Positions 1 through 5,155 are shown, counted from the stretch's first letter. The stretch: 12,962 nucleotides of DNA from SSC3 sp035477015 (GCA_035477015.1 DATILB010000385.1:1-12962); one strand, 5' to 3'. A program made the numbers and translations. The notes: generated by a model not told the origin, from the sequence alone.

Positions 1-241
1 GCGCCGGCTCGTCGACCAGGTACCACGGCAATCCCTCGGCCTGGAGCTCGAGGTGGCTGCCCGCGAGCGCGAACACCTCGCGCACGCAGCCGGGCACGGT
101 CAGGGCCTCGCGCACCGCTTGAGGACCCTCGGCGAGGAAGAGCCGATGCTCCTGCCGGTTAACGCGACGGGCGAGCTTCCTGGCGGCGCGCACCTTCCCG
201 CTCTTCGCGGTCAGGGGCGATTCACCAGAGAAGCTCGCCAC
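1..241 (-). CDS. TrmH/SpoU-family RNA 2'-O-methyltransferase, N-terminal part (runs off left edge)
   Basis: Only the first 80 or so residues lie in the window; the catalytic SPOUT domain would lie beyond base 1. What is visible looks like the N-terminal substrate-binding domain of SpoU methyltransferases: a basic helix (KVRAARKLARRVNRQEHRLF) running into FLAEGPQAVREAL, then a segment ending YLVDEPA. By family knowledge such enzymes transfer a methyl group from S-adenosylmethionine to a ribose 2'-OH of rRNA or tRNA; the target base cannot be told from this part. The chosen start is GTG at 241, 20 bp after the rplT stop, because translation from there begins just ahead of the conserved basic helix; no clear Shine-Dalgarno precedes it. 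It is the last visible gene of the infC-rpmI-rplT run, a common actinobacterial arrangement, so cotranscription is likely. Confidence 0.85.
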   Translation of the reverse strand, partial: MASFSGESPLTAKSGKVRAARKLARRVNRQEHRLFLAEGPQAVREALTVPGCVREVFALAGSHLELQAEGLPWYLVDEPA

Positions 242-261
242 GTCGTACGACGATGCCGTCG

Positions 262-645
262 TCAGGCCGAGATCGGCGCGTTGACATCCTCGGGGAGCGC
301 CGCCTTGGCGCTCTCCACGAGCGCGGCGAACGTCGCCGGGTCGTTGACCGCGAGGTCGGCCAGGATCTTGCGGTCCACCTCGATGCCAGCGGCCTTGATG
401 CCCTGGATGAAGCGGTTGTAGGTCATGCCCTGCTGGCGGGCCGCCGCGTTGATCCGCTGGATCCACAGCTTGCGGAAGTCACCCTTGCGACGCTTGCGGT
501 CGCGGTAGCTGTACACCAGCGAGTGGGTGACCTGCTCCTTGGCCTTGCGGTAGAGACGCGAGCGCTGACCGCGGTAGCCGGATGCGCGCTCGAGAACTAC
601 CCGGCGCTTCTTGTGGGCGTTTACTGCCCGCTTGACGCGTGCCAC
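262..645 (-). CDS. rplT: 50S ribosomal protein L20
   Basis: L20 is an early assembly protein of the large ribosomal subunit that binds 23S rRNA. The 127-residue product is full length for the family and starts with the typical MARVKRAVNAHKKRR. It continues with the basic SGYRGQRSRLYRKAKEQV and YRDRKRRKGDFRKLWIQRIN segments and ends with the globular part (GMTYNRFIQGIKAAGIEVDRKILADLA), all diagnostic. The start is GTG at 645, preceded by AAGGAG with a 6-nt spacer, a strong ribosome binding site. It lies 50 bp downstream of rpmI and 20 bp upstream of the TrmH-family gene. In several bacteria L20 represses its own operon by binding mRNA; the 50-bp rpmI-rplT gap shows no structure I can confidently match to a known L20 leader, so regulation is left open. 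Confidence 0.98.
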   Translation of the reverse strand: MARVKRAVNAHKKRRVVLERASGYRGQRSRLYRKAKEQVTHSLVYSYRDRKRRKGDFRKLWIQRINAAARQQGMTYNRFIQGIKAAGIEVDRKILADLAVNDPATFAALVESAKAALPEDVNAPISA

Positions 646-695
646 TTGTTACTCCTTGTTGCTTCTTGTCGCTGAGGAAGGGGTACTGCGTCGCG

Positions 696-890
696 TCAGC
701 GACCGAGCAGCTTCCGGACGGTCTTGGTGTCGTTCTTCGAGACCTCGGTGGTGCCCGACATACGGCGGGTCATCTTCGAGGGCTTCTTCTCGAGGTTGTG
801 GCGCAGGCCGGCCTTCTGGCGGCGGAGCTTGCCCGATCCGGTCACCCGGAAGCGCTTGCTCGCACCGGAGTGCGTCTTGTTCTTCGGCAT
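696..890 (-). CDS. rpmI: 50S ribosomal protein L35
   Basis: L35 is a small basic component of the large ribosomal subunit. The 64-residue product matches the usual length and pattern: MPKNKTHSGASKRFRVTGSG, then KLRRQKAGLRHNLEKKPSK and a C-terminal basic tail ending RKLLGR. The start is ATG at 890, preceded by AAGGA with a spacer of about 6 nt. It sits 39 bp after infC and 50 bp before rplT. This infC-rpmI-rplT order is one of the most conserved operons in bacteria. Nothing in the sequence is unusual. Confidence 0.98.
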   Translation of the reverse strand: MPKNKTHSGASKRFRVTGSGKLRRQKAGLRHNLEKKPSKMTRRMSGTTEVSKNDTKTVRKLLGR

Positions 891-929
891 CGTTCGTCCT
901 TCTTCGTGTAACGCTGACCCGCGTTGGGG

Positions 930-1625
930 TCAGATGTTCGGGTCCATGTCTGGGTCGATGTTCTCCGAGCGGCGCTTGGGCTTGGTCGGCTTCGGCGTGG
1001 AGTGCGCAACTGCGGCGCGCTCCTTGTGCTCGGCCACCTCGGCTGCCTTGTCGGCTTCGCGGGCCGCGATCTGCTCGGCCTTCTCCGCCTTCAGCTCGAC
1101 CTTGGCGTCGGCCTTCTTCTTGTGCGGGCCGAGGACCATGATCATGTTGCGGCCGTCCTGCTTGGGCTTGGACTCCACGAAGCCGAGTTCCTCGACATCG
1201 GCAGCCAGCCGCTCCAGCAGCCGGAAACCGAGCTCCGGTCGGTGCTGCTCACGACCGCGGAACATGATCGTGATCTTCACCTTGTCGCCGGCCCTGAGGA
1301 AGCGGACCACGTGACCCTTCTTGGTCTCGTAGTCGTGCGCGTCGATCTTGGGACGAAGCTTCATCTCCTTGATGATCACGTTCGTCTGGTTCCGACGTGC
1401 CTCGCGGGCCTTCTGGGCGTTCTCGTACTTGAACTTCCCGTAGTCCATGAGCTTGCAGACCGGCGGTCGCGCGGTCGGCGCCACTTCGACGAGATCGAGG
1501 TCGGCTTCCTGCGCGAGACGCAGGGCATCCTCGATGCGGACGATGCCGACGGTCTCGCCGTTGGGGCCAACGAGCCGGACCTCGGGTACCCGAATCCGCT
1601 CGTTGATGCGCAGCTCAGTGCTGAT
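930..1625 (-). CDS. infC: Translation initiation factor IF-3, probable ATC start
   Basis: IF3 binds the 30S subunit, keeps it apart from 50S and monitors start-codon and initiator-tRNA pairing. Counting from the ATC at 1625 the protein has 231 residues. The N-domain begins ISTELRINERIRVPEVRLVG and contains RPPVCKLMDYGKFKYE (53-68). A basic linker (about 69-90) follows, then the C-domain with LRPKID, HDYETKKGHVVRFL and the MFRGRE motif (121-126). Beyond the IF3 core a tail of about 60 residues (172-231) is rich in Lys, Glu and Ala and ends KRRSENIDPDMDPNI; such tails vary among actinobacteria. The ATC start is preferred because AGGAGG lies 4 nt before it and because IF3 proteins typically begin at this point. 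The alternative is an in-frame GTG at 1664, which would add 13 residues and has only a weak GAGG. rpmI follows after 39 bp. Confidence 0.95.
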   Translation of the reverse strand: MSTELRINERIRVPEVRLVGPNGETVGIVRIEDALRLAQEADLDLVEVAPTARPPVCKLMDYGKFKYENAQKAREARRNQTNVIIKEMKLRPKIDAHDYETKKGHVVRFLRAGDKVKITIMFRGREQHRPELGFRLLERLAADVEELGFVESKPKQDGRNMIMVLGPHKKKADAKVELKAEKAEQIAAREADKAAEVAEHKERAAVAHSTPKPTKPKRRSENIDPDMDPNI

Positions 1626-1635
1626 GAGTCCTCCT
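1623..1635 (-). promoter_or_regulatory. infC ribosome binding site with non-canonical ATC start codon
   Basis: On the minus strand AGGAGG (1635-1630) is followed by ACTC and then ATC (1625-1623), which opens the conserved IF3 N-terminus. Rare AUU/AUC-type starts are a known feature of infC: IF3 rejects non-canonical start codons and so limits its own synthesis. The 4-nt spacer is short. An upstream in-frame GTG at 1664, with GAGG 5 nt before it, cannot be excluded as the start or as a second start. Confidence 0.65.
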
Positions 1636-1675
1636 GGTGTAGGTCTGTTGGTCGCGACCCGCACACATCGGCCTC

Positions 1676-1715
1676 AGAATGAGAAATGGCCTCCGTGTGC
1701 GTGACAGCGGAAGCC
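1676..1715 (-). terminator. Candidate attenuator hairpin in the infC leader
   Basis: On the minus strand GGCTTCCG (1715-1708) can pair over all 8 positions, one of them G-U, with CGGAGGCC (1695-1688) around a 12-nt loop. ATTTCTCATTCT follows, a U-rich but interrupted tract. The form resembles a weak intrinsic terminator about 60 nt upstream of the infC start. A rival pairing exists because GAGGCC occurs again just downstream. Function is inferred from form only. Confidence 0.35.
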
Positions 1716-1852
1716 ATACGAGTGCGGGGTGAGCCGCTCTCGTGACCAGTACCCGACGACCTGGTGGAACGACGGTCGATGCGGGTGGGAGCCGGGCTCC
1801 GCTTGTCGGATCTCAGTCCCTGCAACACCTGAGCGGACTCTGATGTTCCCGG

Positions 1853-1866
1853 GACCGAAATCGGTC
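1853..1866. repeat. 14-bp inverted repeat at the predicted infC transcription start
   Basis: GACCGA-AA-TCGGTC is a perfect 6-bp inverted repeat with a 2-bp centre. It begins one base downstream of the predicted start of infC transcription. It could be an operator or a small 5' hairpin that stabilises the mRNA; with a 2-nt loop the full RNA hairpin would have to open its innermost pair. Confidence 0.4.
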
Positions 1867-1873
1867 AGACCCG

Positions 1874-1902
1874 AGGATAGCAAGATCACACGGACATGGC
1901 AC
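1874..1902 (-). promoter_or_regulatory. Predicted housekeeping-sigma promoter of the infC operon
   Basis: On the minus strand GTGCCA (1902-1897) matches the -35 consensus TTGACA at four of six positions. It is separated by exactly 17 bp from TATCCT (1879-1874), which fits the actinobacterial TAnnnT -10 pattern. Transcription would start near 1867, giving a leader of about 240 nt. The elements lie in the intergenic region shared with the divergent DUF1844 gene. Confidence 0.55.
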
Positions 1903-1936
1903 ATCGAGGCGTTTCGGCCGTGCGAGGCTTGGCCGC

Positions 1937-2269
1937 ATGACCGAGCAGTCCCGCGACATCGCCGACGTCCCCGCCATCGAGGTGGTGGGCACCGCGGCAG
2001 TCCACCTGATGAGCGCTGCGGCGGTCCAACTCGGCCTCGCCGAGGATCTGCCGGACCACAAGGACCTCGACGAGGCTCGCACGCTCATCGAGGCGCTCGC
2101 CGGTCTGGTGACTGCCGGTGCGCCGCGTCTCGGGCACCATCATGCCGCTCCCCTGCGCGACGGCCTGCGCAGCCTGCAGCTGGCCTTCCGTGAGGCCTCC
2201 GAGATCCCGGACGCCCCTGGTGAGGGGCCGGGCGAGAAGCTCACCGGCCCCGTCTACCCGACGGCCTAG
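1937..2269 (+). CDS. DUF1844 family protein of unknown function
   Basis: The 110-residue product resembles the actinobacterial DUF1844 family, small soluble proteins often encoded divergently next to infC. Visible features are an acidic N-terminus (MTEQSRDIADVPAIEV), an alanine-rich helix (TAAVHLMSAAAVQLGL), a middle helix (DEARTLIEALAGLV) and a C-terminal part with GHHHAAPLRDGLRSLQLAF ending GPGEKLTGPVYPTA. No signal peptide or membrane segment is evident. ATG at 1937 is the natural start, although the Shine-Dalgarno is weak. A -10-like GAGGCT ends 7 nt before it, one base off the TAnnnT leaderless pattern. The stop overlaps the stop of the convergent DUF1851 gene within one CTAG. No biochemical role is known to me; synteny with infC only hints at a link to translation or growth. 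Confidence 0.85.
   Translation: MTEQSRDIADVPAIEVVGTAAVHLMSAAAVQLGLAEDLPDHKDLDEARTLIEALAGLVTAGAPRLGHHHAAPLRDGLRSLQLAFREASEIPDAPGEGPGEKLTGPVYPTA
2224..2251. repeat. 8-bp GC inverted repeat at the convergent DUF1844/DUF1851 junction
   Basis: GGGGCCGG (2224-2231) and CCGGCCCC (2244-2251) form a perfect 8-bp stem around a 12-nt loop, 15 bp before the DUF1844 stop. There is no U-tract, so it is at best a terminator-like hairpin usable from both sides. It also encodes the Gly-Pro...Gly-Pro end of DUF1844, so the repeat may be a by-product of coding. Confidence 0.35.
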
Positions 2270-2724
2270 TCGAAGCTGAACCCACTGATCTCGGCTCCGT
2301 CGGGCAGGTCCTTGATCTGCTCGTGTAGCTGACCGGCCAGGTGCACGGCGACCTCGAAGTCGGTCACCTGCAGGTTGGGCACGTCGAAGTCGCCTCCGAG
2401 AACCGGCGGGACCTTGAAGTCGAGGATGTCGCTACCGGTCGCGGTGAGCCCGGTCTCGGCGGCGGCAAAGACGAGACCGGCCAGGAGGTACTCGTCCAGC
2501 CCGTCGTCCGTGGCGAGGACGCGCTGGGCGTCCTCTGCACTCGAAAACGGCCGGGTCAGCTCGCCGGAGCAGATGTCGAGCCAGTAGACCCCGTCGTCAC
2601 CGATGAGGAAGACGTCCCCGAAGGCGGTGCTGAACCAAGGGTCGAGCCCCTCCAACCCGATCCACTGCCAGGACTCGAGCGCAGCGGCGAACTGCTGCTC
2701 GCTGAATGTACGCGTGAGCTCCAT
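2266..2724 (-). CDS. DUF1851 / T6SS-immunity Tdi1-like domain protein
   Basis: This 152-residue cytosolic-looking protein resembles the DUF1851 family, later related to the C-terminal domain of the type VI immunity protein Tdi1. The diagnostic stretch is PWFSTAFGDVFLIGDDGVYW (about 29-48), followed by LDICSGELTRPFSSAEDAQRVL and DEYLLAGLVFAAAETG. The last third (residues about 100-152, including VPPVLGGDFDVPNLQVTDFEVAVHLAGQ) looks SMI1/SUKH-like in layout, but that is only an impression. The ATG at 2724 overlaps the stop of the upstream SseB-family gene as TGATG, so translation is probably coupled. The 3' end shares CTAG with the DUF1844 gene. No toxin gene or type VI secretion gene lies in the window, so immunity is not implied here; the role is unknown. 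Confidence 0.75.
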   Translation of the reverse strand: MELTRTFSEQQFAAALESWQWIGLEGLDPWFSTAFGDVFLIGDDGVYWLDICSGELTRPFSSAEDAQRVLATDDGLDEYLLAGLVFAAAETGLTATGSDILDFKVPPVLGGDFDVPNLQVTDFEVAVHLAGQLHEQIKDLPDGAEISGFSFD

Positions 2725-3221
2725 CAGCTCTGACCCTCCTTGGCCCAGGCGACGCCGCCTGCGAGCTCGACGAGCGTGAAGCCGTCCGCCAGCGCGGTGA
2801 CGTCGTCCTGCTCGAGCACGAACGTGGTCGGACCCGCGATGTCGATCACGATCGCCGTCGCTCCGTCCTGCACGGCGGCCGCGGCCACGCGCTCCACCGG
2901 TGCCGGAACCGGCCGGGCCTCAGGGTTCCATCGCTGGAGAGCGTCGGTCGAGCTGAACGCGAGCAGCGCCAGCCGTCCGTCACGTCCCTCCATCAACACG
3001 GTTGCCATGTCAGAGGTCTTGTCGTGGGCCAGTCCGTACTCGTCGTGCTCGACCTCGCCCAGCACCGCAACGACGGGGACCAACAGCCGTTCGCGCTGCA
3101 GGACCGCAAGCACATCGACGTACGACGACCGGTCGCTGGCGTAACCGGCTAGGGCCGCTGTCAGCTCAGGAGCGGCGGAACCGTCGTCGCCGGCGAATCC
3201 GGGATCGGGGATGGTGAGCAC
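2724..3221 (-). CDS. SseB family protein
   Basis: The 165-residue product has the pattern of the SseB N-terminal domain: a helical start (LTAALAGYASDRSSYVDVLA), then LLVPVVAVLGEVEHDEYGLA, KTSDMATVLMEGRDGRLALL and the signature LLAFSSTDALQRWNPEARPVP. The second half (AAAVQDGATAIVIDIAGPTT, FVLEQDDVTALADG) completes the usual alpha/beta form. In enterobacteria SseB is a type III secretion chaperone, but the domain is widespread in actinobacteria as a cytosolic protein of unknown role, often near infC. The start is GTG at 3221. AGGA ends only 3-4 nt before it, a cramped ribosome binding site, so a slightly different start is possible. Its TGA overlaps the ATG of the DUF1851 gene, making a two-gene unit. 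It is divergent from the membrane-protein gene at 3284 across 62 bp. Confidence 0.8.
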   Translation of the reverse strand: MLTIPDPGFAGDDGSAAPELTAALAGYASDRSSYVDVLAVLQRERLLVPVVAVLGEVEHDEYGLAHDKTSDMATVLMEGRDGRLALLAFSSTDALQRWNPEARPVPAPVERVAAAAVQDGATAIVIDIAGPTTFVLEQDDVTALADGFTLVELAGGVAWAKEGQS

Positions 3222-3271
3222 GGGTCCTATCGTCCCACTGGCCGCGTGGGCTCGGGCATCGGCTCCCGACG

Positions 3272-3283
3272 TAGGCTCGGAGC
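3272..3283 (+). promoter_or_regulatory. Candidate leaderless promoter (-10 TAGGCT) for the membrane-protein gene
   Basis: TAGGCT (3272-3277) fits the actinobacterial TAnnnT -10 pattern and is followed by 6 nt and then GTG at 3284, so the first transcribed base would be the start codon. No convincing -35 box is seen 16-18 bp upstream. The competing reading is a leadered start at GTG 3293, with GGAG (3279-3282) as Shine-Dalgarno 10 nt away. Confidence 0.5.
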
Positions 3284-3712
3284 GTGAACGATGTGACCTG
3301 GTACGTGTTCGGGCTGATGCTGACCGGCATCGGTCTCATCCTGAGTTACCGGACCTACCAGAAGAACGGGCTCGCTGCGGGCACTCGCGGTGCCGCCTGG
3401 TCTCTGCTGCCTCTCGCCGCGGCGCTCACGGGCACCCTGGAGCTCGCCGGTGACCTCACCGACGACGTGGGCCGCTGGGCGGTCAACCTCGTCTTCAGCC
3501 CCGTCGTGTGGCTCGGAGTCAGCTTGGCCGGTGTCTCGCTGGTTTTGTTCGTGGTGTCGGGATGGATGGGCGCGCGGAAGGCGCACCGGCCGGAGCCGGG
3601 CAAGGAGCCGGGCAAGGAGCTGCCGATGACCGCCGACCGCAAGCCGGCGGCGCCCGTCGACAACGACATGGACGACATCGAGGCGATCCTGCGCAAGCAC
3701 GGGATCCAGTGA
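3284..3712 (+). CDS. Small three-helix membrane protein of unknown function
   Basis: I do not recognise a named family. The 142-residue product has three probable membrane helices: about 6-20 (WYVFGLMLTGIGLIL), 38-56 (AAWSLLPLAAALTGTLELAG) and 69-94 (LVFSPVVWLGVSLAGVSLVL). A hydrophilic tail of about 48 residues follows. The tail starts basic (GARKAHRP), contains the tandem EPGKEPGKE and ends with the acidic-amphipathic DMDDIEAILRKHGIQ; similar C-terminal motifs recur in actinobacterial membrane proteins of unknown role, which may mean a docking peptide. The start is GTG 3284, which fits a leaderless transcript; GTG 3293 is the alternative and costs three residues. Its TGA overlaps the GTG of the next gene (GTGA), so the kinase-like protein is probably translated by coupling. 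By the positive-inside rule the tail should be cytosolic. Confidence 0.75.
   Translation: MNDVTWYVFGLMLTGIGLILSYRTYQKNGLAAGTRGAAWSLLPLAAALTGTLELAGDLTDDVGRWAVNLVFSPVVWLGVSLAGVSLVLFVVSGWMGARKAHRPEPGKEPGKELPMTADRKPAAPVDNDMDDIEAILRKHGIQ
3593..3616 (+). repeat. Two tandem 12-bp units encoding EPGK-EPGK
   Basis: GAGCCGGGCAAG occurs twice without a gap and is followed by a further GAG, so the protein reads EPGKEPGKE. An in-frame repeat like this can gain or lose units by slippage and would change the length of the linker between the last membrane helix and the conserved C-terminal motif. Confidence 0.8.
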
Positions 3713-4197
3713 CGACGGACGCCGTCCTCAGCCGCCTGCTCGGTCGTCGTTTCGTGCTCGTCGATGGGCCGGCGGGCTCCGGCAAGACAACCCTGGCCGC
3801 TTCGCTCGGAGCGCCGGTCATCCACCTCGATGACCTGTACGAGGGCTGGACGGGAATCCAGCAGGGCATCGACCAGGCCCAGGTGCTCGTCGACGCTCTG
3901 GTCGCTGGTGAACCTGGCGGCTATCGACGGTTCGACTGGCATGCGTACGCCTATGCCGAGTGGGTGCCGGTCTCGCCTGCCCCGCTCCTCGTGGTCGAAG
4001 GCTGCGGCGCTGGGAGCCTTCGCGTGGACGGCCTGCTGGTCTGGATCGAGACGGACGTCGAGGAGCGGCTTCGGCGCGGGCTGGCCCGGGATGGCGACGC
4101 CTACCGGGACAACTGGCTCGACTGGCAGGCGCTCGAGCAGTCGATCTTCGAACGCGACGGCACCCGGGAGCGAGCCGAGCTGCAACTGACTACGTGA
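3709..4197 (+). CDS. Small P-loop kinase-like protein (uridine-kinase/adenylate-kinase-like fold)
   Basis: This is a 162-residue P-loop NTPase. Walker A is GPAGSGKT (20-27), preceded by the strand RRFVLVD. A second strand ends in HLDDLYEGW, which matches the DD(L/F)Y substrate-side motif of uridine-kinase-like enzymes. A third strand, PLLVVEGCGAGS, precedes DGLLVWIETDVEERLRRGL, whose Arg-rich helix resembles a lid. The C-terminus has a pattern of Trp, Glu and Arg (NWLDWQALEQSIFERDGTRE) common in short actinobacterial members. At 162 residues it is shorter than true uridine kinases (about 210), so the substrate is unknown. The start is GTG 3709, overlapping the membrane-protein stop as GTGA; upstream residues in the same frame are coding shadow. 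The last 8 bp overlap the convergent GNAT gene. Confidence 0.8.
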   Translation: MTTDAVLSRLLGRRFVLVDGPAGSGKTTLAASLGAPVIHLDDLYEGWTGIQQGIDQAQVLVDALVAGEPGGYRRFDWHAYAYAEWVPVSPAPLLVVEGCGAGSLRVDGLLVWIETDVEERLRRGLARDGDAYRDNWLDWQALEQSIFERDGTRERAELQLTT

Positions 4198-5149
4198 ACA
4201 CCTTCGTGTAGGTCACGTGGACGCGTTCGGTCTCGTAGCCAACTCGCTCGTAGATGGCCAGCGCCCCGGTCGGGTTGAGCGAGTCGACATCGAGGCTGGA
4301 CTCGTCGTAGCCGGCCTCCTGGAAGGCCACCAGGCTGTGGCGCAGCAGCGCCGACGCCAGGCCCTTACCGCGATGGTCCGGCAGGGTGCCGACCTTGCCG
4401 ACGTACGCCTCGCGCTTCCCGGTCATCTCGGTGAACGCGTCGAACTCGCTGGTCTGGACATATGCCGCGATGGTCTCGGGCGAGCCTTCGGGCGTGACCA
4501 GGAAGCTCACGTCGGGTCGGAAGTTGCGACTGTGGATCACCCACTGGTCCCACTCGGACGGCAGCCAGTCGGCAAAGTTCGGATGATCGGCGAAGGCGAT
4601 GTTGTGTGCGCCCCTCCAGCGGTCCGCATCCTCTGGGGCGTACACGCGCACGACGTAGCCCGCAGGCATCGGCGGCGCCGGCGGGATCGAACCCAGCTTC
4701 ACGCGCATCGAGAAGGACCAGCGGTCCGGTGCGAGTCCAAAGTCCTTCATCAGCTCGGCTTGGCTCGCGTTGGTCGAGACGCCGTTGGTCAGGACGCTCA
4801 CCAGTGGGTCACCGGTCGAACGCAACTCAGACACCCGGGCAAGCATCGTCTCGACGAGGGTCGTGCCGATTCCCTGGCCGCGACGGTCCGGCAGGGTCAG
4901 TCCGAATCCGTATACCTTGCGACCCTCACCGTCGCCGCGGGGCATGACCGACCAATAGCCGACGAGCGCACTGCCGTCGTACGCGCCCACGATGTCCTTG
5001 CCGAGCTCGATATCGGGGTTGGCGAACTCCTCCGCGAGGTCGGGCTCGTTGTAGTGCTCGCCTGTGTCGTCGATGGCCTCGCACGCAGCCATGAGACGCG
5101 CGAGGTCAGGTATGTCGGCCTCCCCGAGCGGCCGAAGGGTGATTCCCAC
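4190..5149 (-). CDS. Tandem-domain GNAT N-acetyltransferase (MshD-like architecture)
   Basis: The 319-residue protein carries two GNAT domains. The first (about 1-150) has the acetyl-CoA pyrophosphate loop RRGQGIG (89-95). The second (about 165-319) has HRGKGLA (259-265) and the usual GNAT ending, VDSLNPTGALAIYERVGYE. Both loops fit the Q/RxxGxG/A pattern, so either site could bind acetyl-CoA. Two fused GNAT domains of about this length also occur in mycothiol synthase MshD, but I do not see enough to call it that; other tandem GNATs in actinobacteria acetylate antibiotics, amino acids or unknown amines. The GTG start at 5149 is supported by a TAGTCT -10 box 6 nt upstream and no Shine-Dalgarno, that is, a leaderless mRNA. 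The 3' end overlaps the kinase-like gene by 8 bp. Confidence 0.85.
   Translation of the reverse strand: MGITLRPLGEADIPDLARLMAACEAIDDTGEHYNEPDLAEEFANPDIELGKDIVGAYDGSALVGYWSVMPRGDGEGRKVYGFGLTLPDRRGQGIGTTLVETMLARVSELRSTGDPLVSVLTNGVSTNASQAELMKDFGLAPDRWSFSMRVKLGSIPPAPPMPAGYVVRVYAPEDADRWRGAHNIAFADHPNFADWLPSEWDQWVIHSRNFRPDVSFLVTPEGSPETIAAYVQTSEFDAFTEMTGKREAYVGKVGTLPDHRGKGLASALLRHSLVAFQEAGYDESSLDVDSLNPTGALAIYERVGYETERVHVTYTKVFT
4192..4218. terminator. Hairpin spanning both stop codons of the convergent kinase/GNAT pair
   Basis: ACGTGA-ACAC-CTTC-GTGT-AGG-TCACGT can fold into a stem of 6 plus 4 bp with a 4-nt loop and a 3-nt bulge. It covers the stop of each gene (4195-4197 on plus, 4192-4190 on minus). 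No U-tract follows on either strand, so efficiency as a terminator is doubtful. Its position makes a bidirectional termination or 3'-end-stabilising role plausible. Confidence 0.4.
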
Positions 5150-5155
5150 CGGGCC

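Larger units (their letters stand above)
1626..1867 (-). promoter_or_regulatory. Structured 5' leader of infC
   Basis: This is the gene-free stretch between the predicted transcription start (about 1867) and infC; with the promoter region it fills the 311-bp gap between infC and the DUF1844 gene. It holds several possible hairpins, read by eye on the minus strand: a 6-bp inverted repeat at the 5' end (1853-1866), GGAGCC-C-GGCTCC near 1789-1801, ACCAG/CTGGT flanking GTCGTCGGGTA near 1745-1765, and an 8-bp stem at 1688-1715 followed by a U-rich run. An ATG at 1717 opens a reading frame that enters infC out of frame, without a visible Shine-Dalgarno. A leader this long ahead of a translation operon suggests control by attenuation or protein binding, but I cannot assign it to a known RNA family. 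Confidence 0.5.

Noticed and set aside
1630..1717. Leader peptide beginning at ATG 1717
   Set aside because: No Shine-Dalgarno, the ATG is next to the hairpin stem, and the frame runs far into infC without a stop; kept only as a remark on the leader.
1674..1904. A 76-codon minus-strand frame across the infC leader
   Set aside because: Its ATG lies in the predicted -35 region, so it would not be on the main transcript; no Shine-Dalgarno and no conserved feature.
3508..3708. N-terminal extension of the kinase-like protein
   Set aside because: It overlaps the membrane-protein gene out of frame and is low-complexity Arg/Gly; the P-loop protein starts naturally at GTG 3709.
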